A stretch of DNA of 64,000 nucleotides from contig OZ026561.1 of assembly GCA_964020155.1 (NCBI GenBank), positions 2,200,547-2,264,546 of the forward strand, written 5' to 3'. This stretch comes from Chondrilla cf. caribensis (lineage: Eukaryota > Porifera > Demospongiae > Chondrillida > Chondrillidae). Both the position numbers and the translations under genes were made by a program. Shown here one piece after another: positions 41,403-54,400 of this stretch. Every line of letters starts with the position of its first letter. The first letter of the stretch is position 1. Under the pieces are notes generated by a model, which saw nothing but the letters and a program-made list of their open reading frames with translations, had not been told where the DNA came from and searched no databases.

Positions 41403-43994
41403 GATGTAGTGGAGAAATGTGATATCATTCTGTGTTGCCTATCTGATAGTACAGCATACAAAGACGTCAGTATTTGTTTACTTGCATTAATATTGCCACA
41501 TCTGATTGTAATTACATTCAGCATGCCTGTATTATCTCATACCTCAAACGTTAGGTCTTATTAGAGAAGCCTTCAGTGCTTGACTGCATTGTTCAAGGAA
41601 AAGGTATTGTCAACTTGTCCTCTATCGATCCTCAGCTATCACTGATGTTTTCAGAGGTACTTATACACTATACTACATTTACAGTATGTAGATTGCTACA
41701 TATGCGCATCGAATTCGTGATCAAACATCTATGTATCTATGGTATTGACATAATTATTACATTGCACATTATAATAATAATAATAATTATGGTTGGTACA
41801 AACTGTGTCTAATATACGTACAATAATGTGTACAATACATAATTATAAATATTTTATGGGAGAACGTATTTTGTAGGTATATACGTACATATCTTGTACA
41901 AAATACAGATATGCATTATGACAGATCTTCCGTTATCAGAGATTATAATTATAATTTCAATTCAGGTGGTACATGTTAGGAAAGGTGCTTATTTAGAGGC
42001 CCTGGTTGATGGTAGTAGACCTTCAGCAAAAGATCGGAATTTGGTTGTGATGGCAGCAGGTGACAAAAGTCTCTACGATCGAATGGAACCTATTTTCAGA
42101 ACAATAGGAAAACAGTCATATTTCTTAGGTAAGAATATAATCTATAGAATGTATTAAAGTATGTTAAACATTATACAGTAGTACTCATTGCAATGAATCT
42201 CAGGGAACACAGAACAAAATTTGGTATAATACTATTTTGTAAATTCACTATAGCCACTCAAAATGCATACTAAATGTAGTAATATAAATGTATTATAATA
42301 ATAGTTATAAATGAGCTCCTCATAGTGCGATTCGACTGTGCATTATTTTATTAAAGGTATCTAGACAAGAACTGTATTTGTCTTCTATTTAGTGGTTAAG
42401 ACATGGGCACAAGGGCATTATAACATATAAAATACCGAGTCCTGAGGGCGAGTTTATTTTATATGTCGTAATGCCCGAGTGTCCATGTCTTAACCATTAT
42501 AGCATCCATTGCTAACGCTTTATACTGTTGCTAGCACTTTATACATTATAAAATTGCTGTATAATAGTACTGTTTCTATGGTAACGGATGCTATTCGTCT
42601 AATAATATACACTTGTACGTATCAATAGGTTTCCTTTGAAAAACACATTAACGACTTTAATATTCATATTTCAAATTTCAAGGTAAGGTTGGCAATGGAT
42701 TGAAGATGAAGCTGTGTACGAGTACTTTGAAGGTGATATCGTATTCTGCCTTCATGGAATGCATTTGCCTTGCTGAAAAGAGTGGATTGAGGAAGGAAGA
42801 CTTCATTCAAATAGTAGAAAAGGGAGTGGCAGGGTGTTTCTTGTATTCGAAAGCAGGGAGCAGTGAGTCGAGTAGTGAAATAATGTGTCTTCTGTATACT
42901 TACGTACACACCAACCTGAAATTGGTTTGCTATCAATACTTGGTGTTCGTTGAAAGTTCTAGTATGTATGGAGGTTATTTCCAACTGATCAGTATATTTT
43001 GTCCAATTAATCTGCAGCTATGTATAAGTACATACGTACATACATGAATGGCTGGCACATGATTTGTTTTCATTTCCATTTATAATTCAATCCATGTACC
43101 TAATGTACTTATCACTACTGGTTTACATAGTACATATACAATGCATGGCCTAGAGAATGAGTGAAGTGATAATATTATGTATATATAAATAGAATCTAAA
43201 CTTTCAATCATATAGTACATTATATTTTAGTACTTGATAAAATTCCTCATTGTGATTATGATCTAATGTTCAATTAATGGCTGCGTATTTGACTGGATCT
43301 CCTATGTATGTAGATTTCTACTGTTTTGTGTAATTGGGTTTAATTTTGCTTGGGTTGATTATAACTTGTTGAGAATATTATGCATTCAACATTATTGTTT
43401 GTATCAATTATAGCCAGACTCTATCATACACGTTGCAGATATACTGTATGTAATTGTGCTCGCTCGATTGACATGTCTAACTAAGCAATGGATGTGAAAC
43501 ATATTATATTACATTATAATTGCAGGACTACATTATATACAGTAGAACCTCACTAAGACAAACAGCTGTAAGACAAATCTCTGCTTTTATTGCCCAAACC
43601 TGCATTTAAGCATTGTTTGGTTTGCTGTAGTGTTGTACATAATATCATAGTATAAGCAAATCCTGATGAGGAGATCATCCAACAACAACAAAATTAGTAA
43701 TTTTGTGGGTCCCTTGTAGTTTGTCTTAATGAGTTTCTAATGTATCATTGTACATGTACTATTATAATATTATTAATTTTATTTTTAATTAAAGATATAA
43801 TTGAAGGGAGTACACTCGGAGCTGCGCTCAAGTACCTGTTGGAGAATACTTCTTTGACTGTTGCTATGGCTGCTGATAGTAATCAGTCTGTTGCTATGAC
43901 CAAGGTAGCAATGGATTTATTACAAAAGGCTGTTACAAACGGATCCGAAGATGATGATGTAACTAAACTGTACAGCGTAATGAGGGAATGTTGA
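41403..43994 (+). CDS. GLYR1 / 3-hydroxyisobutyrate dehydrogenase-like, 5'-truncated
   Basis: Exons: 41403-41465, 41555-41656, 41966-42128, 42683-42862, 43795-43994; all phases agree, 235 codons to the stop. The frame opens with DVVEKCDIILCCLSDSTAYK, the middle of the Rossmann domain. YLEALVDGSRPSAKDRNLVV is the substrate loop (VDGS where relatives usually have VSGS). KVGNGLKMKLCTSTLK contains the catalytic-lysine helix. FMECICLAEKSGL and the all-alpha C-terminal domain follow. The glycine-rich nucleotide-binding motif and the first beta strands should lie upstream, but the sequence to the TMEM185 stop holds only a LINE relic and no such exon. Either a partial duplicate (pseudogene) or a gene whose 5' exons are missing from this assembly. 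Related proteins reduce small aldehydes or, as GLYR1, bind chromatin. Confidence 0.8.
42393..42496. repeat. Foldback repeat (hairpin MITE)
   Basis: tggttaagacatgggcac on the left and gtgtccatgtcttaacca on the right pair, with further matching words (gggcattat / aatgccc; catataaaata / ttttatatg). Loop about 20 bases. Intronic in the dehydrogenase-like gene. Confidence 0.8.
43541..43736. mobile_element. Pogo/Tigger-like MITE
   Basis: Left end cagtagaacctcactaagac and reverse complement of the right end ttagaaactcattaagacaa resemble each other and the common pogo-type terminal sequence. About 195 bases, non-coding, intronic. Confidence 0.55.
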
Positions 43995-44544
43995 CATGGG
44001 AAGCTTAGGGGAACACAGGGTAGAGGTATAATAATATAATTATAGGCTATATACATATTATATATTGCACATATATGTACGTTAATTCTTGTTAATCTGC
44101 CACATGGAATTCTAGAAATATGGTTGATTAACGAGTTAATTTGGTGGATCAAGCTAGATAAAGTTATTATAATACATATTAGTGCTCAAATATTACATTG
44201 GGCTGGGAAATTGTGGTGGATGAAAAGGTTTGGCAGATAAAATTATAAAGTGGTGGTAGATTATTCACTGTACATACCTACAATACACATAAAGAAGGTA
44301 TAATTTTAATTTACAAATAAATGTATGTACAAAATTCATACAATATCATAATAATTATTCATGATTGTGTATCATTTGGAATGTGAAGGACCAACATGTA
44401 CTCACACACTACACATCAGTACCAAGTACATAAACTATGTAAGATGGTGGAAAAATACCTGTATTACATTGTGAAAATTATAAACTATTATAATTTTATA
44501 TTAATAAAGGCATTGCAGTGTGTATGTGTGTATATACAGATCCA
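43995..44544. other. Short convergent intergenic region
   Basis: Between the stops of the dehydrogenase-like gene and the Vac8-like gene. Contains copy 3 of the gtggattaa repeat family (about 44080-44265) and an aataaa at about 44317 that could serve the plus-strand gene. No other gene seen. Confidence 0.5.
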
Positions 44545-46815
44545 TCAGGATATGTTCAGTATTGATGTCAAAGAGAGAAGTGTTGCTTTGTATTTTGGAG
44601 GGTAATCATTTCTAACTTGTAATGCTTTAAGAGAATTGATGAATTGAGGGGTCAAGAGAGTCTTGTAATAATTAAAACCTGTGAGGAAATTAAAATGTCA
44701 TAAATATAATACAGAGAACAATAATCACCACGGCTGTTAATTAAACGTCATTCACCTGAATAATGTAATTGTATCACAAGCCACATGGCCATTTGCTGCA
44801 AATCTTGTGATTTCGAACCAATAAACAGCTCCAGGTTTTCAGACAGTATTTGACTGGATACAAACAATCTTTCATGTATTTCCTCTGTGGAATGGATATG
44901 TACATGCAATATGTGCATGTATCAACTGTGTACTAGCTAGAAATACATACATACAGTCCAACTTGCTTAGTTGCAATATACATATTGCAGTACTTTGAAG
45001 GGCACACCAAATCTGTACTTTTTATCAGAAGTACTTACTATCAGTATTAGTTGACCGGTGTACATGCCTTAGGGACTGAGTTGAGTGTATGTATATGTAC
45101 TAACCAGGGTACTTACTAAGCAAGTTATACTGTAAGTGTGAGCAAGTTTGAGTTGCTACATTTTCACTTACTTTTGTTAACTAAACAACCCAAAATAGTA
45201 GCACAGTTCAATTGAATTTCTAAATTTGGATTCTTCATCAAATGTAAGACGATCTTATAAAAATTTCCATCAAACATGTCGATCAAAGCTGCTTGGAAGT
45301 CACCTGTGTACAAATGAGATATTGTATTATTCAAAATGAAAAATAATCACCCAATTTCAGACAAAACACACTGTATATCTAAGTACAGGGTGACACAGTA
45401 AGAAAGGCTCCACACCTTACACATACCCAAAATCCACAACCCACTTCTAAGTTCACTGTGGACAGCGAAAGTATATATGTACGTATGTCATTGTATCCTC
45501 TTTAGGAAGGAAACACAGAGAAGGGATCTCTTGAATGGGATACTGAGGGCAAAGCCTGAGGTGTCCTGTAAAAGGATCTTTTACGTACCTGCATTTCTTA
45601 CTAAAAGTAATATGAATAACATCTATCCTGATTAGCCATTTGCTGACCTTTCGGCAGATAAGTGATTATCACTTTTACTATAAAGTGTCACATCTGGGGA
45701 TCTCAGGGACTACCCTGTGGGTTTCTTCAATATTGCCACCACTTAGGATACATTTATACTGCATATATATGTGTTGTCTAAATGTTACCTATAGTACTAC
45801 GTATGTATGCATACTTGTAGTAACATGCCACAAAGTGGAACCAGTGAAGAAATAGGACGAAGGAATAGTGTAAGTATGCATAATAAAATTAATATCTAGT
45901 AAGAGACACGTACGTACATAGATATTTTATGGCTAAGTCAGATACAAACAACCCCACTGATGATACATGTACAAGAGATATAATTACATATAATACTGTG
46001 TGTATGTACATGTATGTGAGTATACGTATGTATGTTCCTTCCTATTCATGTCTATGGAATGCATGTACAGTATACGTACATGGAGAGAAACAAGCAATTT
46101 GACTCACCCATTGCAGACAGTACAGACAGTGTATCTGTACACTCTGCCAGGACATTGTCTGTCATGGAAGAAGAGTCTCGGAGAATGCCAGCCAGGTATA
46201 CAAGGCAACCTGATTCTAAAATATTCTACAAAAACAAAAACAAATGTGCATACGTAAATATACGTACATGTACGTTTGTAATAATATCATGTAACAAGTA
46301 CATGGAAATACAAAATTGTGTATTCACGTGTGCTACAAGAATGTATGTACGTACATGTGTATGTACGTACGTATTCCACCACAGCAATTCCGAATTAACC
46401 TTAACTCTGTCCTCAGCAGCAAGATTCCTCAATGTTCCCGCTACATGACACTGAAGATCAGGACACTGATACAAACCTAGCAAGCTACTCAATTCTGGGA
46501 GGAATCCAGCGTCAATGATGTCATTCTGTGTATACAATCAATAATAACAGGGTACATAGTGCCAAGTATGTACATGTGCATAAGGGTCCTGTACAGTCAA
46601 TCATGCTTACAATATTAGAGGAATGTATTGAGAGGTTCCGGAGTGCTGCTACTGCTACAACAGCAACTTCAACTGAATTGCTCCTCATGAGAGCCAGCAA
46701 AGGAGTGAGACCACCACATTTCACCAATTGTACCTGATATCGATCTGCAGTGAGCAAGTGACATAAACACACTACATAAGTATGCTCCCCCTCACTCAAT
46801 CACATACATACATAT

Positions 46816-46885
<70 letters not shown>

Positions 46886-46886
46886 T

Positions 46887-46973
<87 letters not shown>

Positions 46974-49900
46974 ACACACTCAAACACACACACACACACA
47001 CACACAGATACACACACACACACACACACACACCTAATCAATACAACAACAACAAAAAGAGTGTACCAAAAATCGCTTTTCCGCACCTTCTGATGCTATA
47101 TTCCTAAATGCTAGGCAGGACTGTGATTGAACCTGGAGACAAAGGTGGCAATACAACCTCACTACACATATTATTATTATATAACTACTTGCTAAATTCA
47201 CTTGAAAATACATACAATGTAATGGCAATACATACTAAATTACCTTTTCTGTCTCAGAATTCATCAGAAAAATCAGTCTTTCGATAACGACACCATGCTG
47301 GTACTCCATAACCAACCTTCGGTGCTTCACTGTCTTGTAATCATATTATGCATGAAATATTACAGGAAATGTACACAAAGGACTACGTATATTGACACAC
47401 CTTCAACAACCATATTACTCAGCGTAGCAGAGGTGTAAAACTGAACACTTTCTTCAGTTGATTCCAAAAGATTGATTAAAATAGGGATTATTCCAGCCTC
47501 AACTAATGCTTTTCGACATTGAACTAAAGAAATATTAACATTTGTATAAGAATATCAAAACATGACTGCTAACTAGTACGTACATACGTACATTGCATAC
47601 ATACATACACACTGTACATAAAACAGATCATTTTCTACTTTACTGATTAACATAAGCTGTAGGATACATCACCTACATATGCTTTCATGCGAATGTATGT
47701 ATTAGATATTGGCTAGTGAATAATAGACAATTTATACTACAAATACGTACGTATATGCATAGTGCAATACAACATACGTATTATATGCAATAGAAACATG
47801 TTTACTAATTTCCTGCCTTGTTCTCACGCAATTAATCCTAACAATGAAACCTGTCTGGTGAACAGTACTGTATCACTGACCTGTGCTACATGGCTTATGT
47901 ATGCACAGTCTTCCTTTGATCTACCCCTCAACCAGGACATAACTAGCTTGTATCCTTTCAAACTGCTGCTGTGTATCGATTTGTTCTAAGGATTCTGCCT
48001 TTTTAGTTTTATAGATCAAATTACCGATTGGGATAATTTTCAACCAGGAGTTAAAAGCCCAGTTTATAAGGTCAACATGCTGTGTCCCAGAATAGTACAG
48101 TAGTGTAGCCAATGACCTCTGAATTGAGAAACCTCTGTAATAGAAACTGATGATAAGGTGCAGAGTCTCCTTAAATAGAGACACACAATTCTACAACATG
48201 AGAACAATACGACGTATACACGTATTGTGTCAGTTACAACAATTTCACCATATATGTACAAGTCACAATACACGTACGTATGTATACATAAATGAAGTTT
48301 AATACAAACATAATCAGCTCATGTACTGCAGCACTATTACCTGAGTGTGAGAGGTTCAACAAGGCACCACTTGCACTAATTTGAGCCTTTCTATCGGGTT
48401 TCTGGGCAAGGCTGATCAAAGGCTCTTGGGCACCTTGGTGGATGATTTTATGTCTGTTAGCATCTACAAGGTATTAGAGTAGGAAACAGTAAAATTCAAA
48501 CCATAGTATACGTATGTACATATTCCAATAACTACATACATACGTATACAAGAGTATGCATCTATGTATAATATGAATGTACATATGTACGTACAGTATG
48601 CATACGTGTACAGGGCACCAGGTACAGTAGATCATGTCTAGGTTTTTCACTGAAAATGTACAATCAAATATCACTCATGCAAGTCAACATATGTACATAT
48701 CCGTATGGCAACAGGTATAATCTCATCAACTATGTACGTACATACGTCGAAGGGATCATGATAACAGTACCTCACAGAGTAGGTGCTAAGCACAATATAA
48801 CATGCACATAATATAGTCGACTCTGGATATAACAAATCCAAATGTCCACATGAAATAGTTCTTAACAAAAGAAGTTCCTTTTAACCACATTGCATCTTTG
48901 AACAAATAAGAATTCATTGTACTGTACATGCAAAGTACAGTCATAACATCCCTAACTGCTGAAAAGGCTACTTAATAGTGACGTGTGTTTGGTATAATAC
49001 GAGTAGATTAAATTGTGTGAAAAAATGGCCAATTTCAAAATGGCTAGAATTAGAAATTTGGCTACAATTCGATCGCGACGGCTTTGCCGAACGCAATATT
49101 GTCAGCGAAGGTTCTTCTAAAACCCTCTGAAGCTTCTCAATCGTCGATACCCAGTTCCTTTGTCAGATTTATAGGCAACTCAGTTGTAACATCTCGTGGT
49201 TGTGGTTCACTATAATAGAAACGGATACGCTTTAAACAGAATGTCTTCTATGGTCTGGAACATGTTTCTTACAGGTGATTCATTATAAAGTGAAATTCTT
49301 TGTAAGCCAGTTCGTTATAAGTGGAGTCAACTGCATATGTACTGAGGTATGTATGTACGAACACTGGAAAAGCAAAACACCCATGTACGTACGTACGTAC
49401 CTGAAGAAGCAAGTGTGGTGACACAGCCGCACGCATTACACTGAATATCTAAATTCTCCGACTTCAGAAGAAAGACAATAGGTCGCAAGCATCCACTTTG
49501 AATAATGGAGTTCTTGTTAACAGCTGAATGTGATCCGTTGGATGCACAATGAAATCAGAAAATCAGACATAAAACAAGCATGTATTATGCATATATGTAC
49601 ATATAATATACTGACATACCTGGTCCATAAATTGCAAAATTGCTGAGAGCAAGAGAAGCTACCCTCAATACCTCGTCATCAGAGGATAGTAGCAAATTAG
49701 TCATACCTTCCAATACTACACTCATGACAGGTTCGTGGGCTGTGAAAAATTATGAACATTACATTAGTATACAAAGGGTATGTACGTATGTACATGTGTA
49801 TGTATGTCAGCAATGAACTCGATGTACTAGTTTGGAAAGAAGAACACAAGTGAAAATTAGTACTGTGTAGTCAGGCAATCCAACACTGCCACCAAAAGGT

Positions 49901-50722
49901 ACGTAGATTACTCCCTGATTTGAATGAAATATGGCTAACCAGGAAAGGTCCAACCAGGAAAGGTCATTATATCACATGCATTACAATAGTCATTTCCGGG
50001 TTATTGATGGAATGAGATAAACAACTATCACATTGTTATGGAGGAGGGGTTTCCTTGAAGTGATGATAAGTGGATTAACACTAATCACACCTATTAGCTT
50101 TCTTGACATTGATCAGTATGATAATCTCCCAGGAATGGACAGTATTACACATAATCTTGCTATACCCAATCACAAAATACCACAGAGAACAAAGAGAATA
50201 GCTGGTAGAGCAAAATTGAAACCAACACTCAAAGACTTGATGGTTGGTTGTGCTCTTTGTGGAGCTGTCACATTGATAAGAACATTGGACAAGTCAGTAA
50301 TTGAATACGTACATATGTAGGCTTAAGGACTTTGGTATATGTATAACTATAGCAAAAGATGTGCAGTATGACAAACACAGAAACTTGTATTACACATACA
50401 TACATACATACATACATGCATACGTACATAGACCACCAACATTTCTGAATGAAAGGTTAGCAGAAAGATACACAATATGGTAACATGTACTTCACACACA
50501 TACTTAGACCACCAACATTTTTTGCTCATGCGAAGAAATCCAAAGGCTGCCATTCTCTGCATCTCAGCATTATCAGACAGAGTCAAACTCACAAGTGACT
50601 GGATTTGCTTCAAGTTATCAGATAAAGGTTCGACTAAATATAAGCAAAAATACACAGTTCAAGATGGATACACAGTTCAAGATGCACTGATGATACATAC
50701 ATGACACTATAAAGGTCTATAA

Positions 50723-50799
<77 letters not shown>

Positions 50800-51146
50800 T
50801 GAGTAAATGGTTTAATGTAAAATTACAGGTGTCACACCAATGGATGTGTACTGAAGCGTGAAGGTGAGGTAAGTGTGAAACTCAAGTCTAACTGAATTAC
50901 GTAAAAGAGGTCCGGAGGCTTACAAATTTTGTAATAGCCTCTATCTCTATAATTGACAAATAATTGTGTGTGCACGAAAGCATATGTATGCACGATCAGA
51001 AATGACTTACTGTCTCCCAATGCAGTGTAAACTGATACATTATCTGTTTCTTCCTCGCGCAACAAAGGATCCGAAGTACCCGTTGGATAACTGGTATAGC
51101 CTTGATACCGAGTACTCGTCGTATCAGCCTTGATGCAATTCCCCAT
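44545..51146 (-). CDS. Vac8-type armadillo-repeat protein, N-myristoylated
   Basis: Exons 5' to 3': 51146-51011, 50633-50517, 49739-49620, 49523-49401, 48463-48341, 47523-47401, 47329-47244, 47132-47087, 46744-46611, 46525-46406, 46225-46108, 45303-45172, 44884-44756, 44678-44545; every junction is in phase, 546 aa (yeast Vac8 is 578). The start MGNCIK is a myristoylation signal plus a palmitoylatable Cys4. About ten armadillo repeats follow, several equal to one exon of 120-123 bases. Blocks match Vac8 in order: ISASGALLNLSHSG, QFYTSATLSNMVVEG, QSQSCLAFRNIASEG, VVAVAALRNLSIHSSN, DAGFLPELSSLL, LQCHVAGTLRNLA, AMWLVIQLHYS near the end. Known fungal role: a membrane-anchored scaffold on the vacuole for inheritance, fusion and autophagy. 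Inferred here: a lysosome/vacuole membrane adaptor. The exon 2 donor (T|gttggt) is weak. Confidence 0.88.
44954..45132. mobile_element. MITE 'acttgcttagt' family, copy 1
   Basis: Left tccaacttgcttagt and reverse complement of the right end tataacttgcttagtaagta are inverted. Internal words gggcacaccaaat and agaagtactta also occur at 63551-63717 in inverted order. About 180 bases, in the intron between Vac8-like exons 12 and 13. Confidence 0.75.
45500..45660. repeat. Interspersed repeat shared with 62040-62190
   Basis: Words shared in the same order with the REV3L intron at about 62047-62190: aggaagga(a/t)acacag, ggggtact / gggatactgag, gaggtgt-cc, aggatc, gattag/aact-attTGCTGA. Too diverged to place ends. 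Confidence 0.4.
46814..47032. repeat. (CA)n microsatellite
   Basis: CA tract with a few aaacac and cactcaaac variants, in the intron between Vac8-like exons 8 and 9. On the transcribed strand it is a UG tract starting about 50 bases after the donor of exon 8 (46 bases long). Confidence 0.97.
48814..49334. mobile_element. MITE with agtcgactc/agttgactcc ends
   Basis: Left agtcgactctggatataac and the reverse complement of the right end agttgactccacttataac match, each followed by aa-c. About 520 bases; the interior has cgaacgcaatattgtcagcg and other words also seen in the 20053-20437 element. Intronic in the Vac8-like gene. Confidence 0.6.
50724..50798. repeat. (GT)n microsatellite
   Basis: About 37 GT units in intron 1 of the Vac8-like gene. 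Confidence 0.95.
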
Positions 51147-51401
51147 GGATTATTGGAATTAACTTATCAGATCAAAATTCACTATATAACACATTTAGGG
51201 AACAATCGCACAAAACGCTTCTGACCGACCGACTACAAATCGGCCATTTTGCTCCATGGGCTGTCTGGACAGACTTCTGTAAATGGCGGGTTATTGCAAA
51301 GTCGGAAATCAAGTACAAGAATCGTTGTGGATCATAGTTATGTAAACTGATTTGTTAAGGCACCTTTTCGACATCTCCATGACCCTCAGGACAGAAAAGT
51401 T
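51147..51401. promoter_or_regulatory. Compact divergent promoter (Vac8-like / REV3L)
   Basis: Only 255 bases separate the two divergent start codons, so promoters must overlap. It contains cggccattttg (about 51242) and aaatggcgggttatt (about 51284), words that resemble YY1 and E2F sites of housekeeping promoters in animals. The site assignment is weak; the shared-promoter inference from spacing is stronger. Confidence 0.5.
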
Positions 51402-54400
51402 ATGGCCAACAACGTGGACAGAAAAGCTGTATTTTCTTGTCGAATTTTCCACTGTGAATATTATCTTTCTACTCCTCTGGATAACTTTGATGTGTCCTTT
51501 TCCGAGTTTCGAGGAAAGCCTGTCAAGTATTGTCCCGTTATAAGACTGTTTGGAAGTACAGCTTGCGGTAGGAAGAGCTGTGTCCACATCCATGGCGTAT
51601 TTCCCTATCTCCTTATTGGTTTGGATGGTCAGAAAACCGCTGTAACTCATCAGTATCTCCGGTATCTCACAAGAAGCATCGATTTGGCACTGCAAGTGTC
51701 TTTCGGAGCCTCAAGAGACGCCTCCTACGTGTTCAAGATCACAGTTGTCGAAGCAATGTGAGTAGTATTGCAACTGTATACAGTACGAGTTTTGATTTAG
51801 GTATTGTGGTCAAGTATCTATGTTATGAGTGGCTCAGGGTAACTTGGGATGGGTCTTAAGCCCTTCTTATACGGACCCACTGCCATTGCAAGTCCTGGCC
51901 AATGCTATTTCCTTTCAACACACATATGTATCAATAGCTCAACGTGAACTATGTCCAGATCTAAGGCTATTTTGTAGTTTAGAGTACATCATGTACATCA
52001 CGTATGTTATAAACACATATTTAATTGCAACATGCAATTGGGACAAGAACTCAATCATATACGTACGTATATATATATATATATCCACTCTATTGTCCTT
52101 ATTTCCAAATTATGTAGTGATAATCTGCACTAGATGTGATTAATTATTTCAATTTATTTATATTTTGACATTGTATTATGTCATAACTGTACCTTTTTGT
52201 CTTTTTTTCAATTCTTGCAGGTCAATATACGGCTATCATAATCATAACAAAGTATTTCTGAAAGTGTTTCTTTACAATCCTTCTCTAATCAAAAGGTATT
52301 CAAGAAGTTTACCGTAGTTGTGTGTGTGTATACGTATAGAGTGCATTTGTATACAGCAGTTGTTTGTGTTTACTCCAGATTGGCTGATTTACTACTGTCT
52401 GGAGCAATCTTGAACCAGGTTTTGCAACCGTATGAAGCCCATGTTCCCTACATCCTACAGGTGAGGTAGCTTCCTAGCTGAGGGTACTGAGTACAGAGTA
52501 TCATTATCATGTACGTACATGTCAACTGACTTAATGATGTAACATGTGTAACCAATCAACCTTTGATACATTCACGGGTAATAACTACTCTTGTAGTAAG
52601 CGGTTCTACATACGTACAATTGTAGTAGTTTTAGCCCTCATGGGTGGGCTACAGCAGAGATGCAGGGACATTTTACATTTTACCTGAGTAACAGGAAATT
52701 GACTTTTTTTCATTCGTCAATCATTTCCTAATGGTTACGTTGGCATAATAAAAGTAATTTGTTGCTAGCTGTGTAACTCCTCTTGTCATATGTTGGTAGA
52801 CTGAATTTGTTGAGATTGATGTACTTAGGCTGTACAGTACTGTAATCCCCACCTCTGTAGTTTCTCATCGACTACAATCTACATGGGATGAACTTTATTC
52901 ATCTTCAAGCTTATAAACGAAGACATCCTCAAGAAATTTGCACTTCTCCTATATCACCATCGGTGGACTCCAGTGATCAGTAAGTTGTCAACATTAGGTA
53001 ATTACAATGAGATGCATACTTTACCTTTTGTATGTGTTTGTATGGTAAACCTTTCGGGATCTGGGAACACTTGAATGATACAATTTTCTCACACGTCGGT
53101 ATTCATTGCTTTTAGAGGTTTCAGCCCCAAGGGTGGTTTTCTTTGGAAATAAATGCTCCTAGAAACAAACAGTACATATGTAGATAAGTCCAACACTCTT
53201 TGCAAACCCTAATCTGTTATTTGTACGTGATATGTAGGTACATATGTACCACTGTGCATCGATACAATGTTTTCAATTTCTGCACGTATGTTTCAAATAT
53301 ATCCTTGTAGGTACACGTATCATGATGTACCATCTGTTAGTGTCTGTGAATTGGAAATTGATGTTGTGGCTGCAGATATCCTTAATCCCAACGTGGAGCA
53401 CAATGCATGCTCTAAAAACCCTGGTATATCTGACCTTTGGGAGGAGGAAAGGAAGCGAAGAGAGAGGCTGCATTTTGATCAAGAAGATTTGACACCTCCA
53501 TTGTCCGCAGGTATGAGCAACCGCAGTTCACCATGCTACAGATCTAGATGACTATCACTGGTTTCATTGATTAATAAAGACTAGCACAGTATACTTGATC
53601 ACGAAGATGTTATGTACGTACCTTAAGTATGAGTGACCGTTGGTTCTTTAGAACATGAACTATGCAACATTAATGTTCCATGGGATTAAAAATTCTTGAA
53701 TAAAAATGTATACCTGACCGATAAATGTGATATACGTATCTACCATCACTGTTCCTGATTTTGTACATATTAAAATTGAAATCCTATCATAGTATGTGAC
53801 ATGTGAAAATGCCTTATGTCTATCATGTGTACATATTTATGTATATACGTACGTACGCAGTTAGCTGTATGGACTGCATGCTAAGTGCATAATACAGTAT
53901 TGCTTGTGTGAGGTAAGGTCAGCTTCCTTTAGGGACAGAAAACATATGGATACTTACATGTGGAAGCTATTTCTATGTTTTGAATGAGTTTGAGTGTTTT
54001 CAATAGAACCATTAACTAAGAGATATACCTGCTAGCCCTGGTACATTTCAAAAATAAATACATAATACATGTATGTACATGTTCAAATAGGAAGGATAGT
54101 GTACCTATCAACTGATGCTAGGAATCTCTTCAACATGTATTGTGCTGTGCAGTACCACTGCCATGCCTGTGCCTATGCATGAGCAAACAGCATGTGAAAC
54201 TACTGTATGCCTGATGTATGGCTATTCTATTGTAGATCGGGAGTGCCACTGTCTTCTTCCTCGTGAGCAAGAAATGCTGACTGAACTACGTACTCTTCTG
54301 GAGGTTAATGTGCCTGGCTCCAAACAGGAGACAACAGACAGTCTAATTCTGAGTTCTCATGCTGAAGTAGGTGTGTTGAATGAAAATAAGCTGTCCAACA

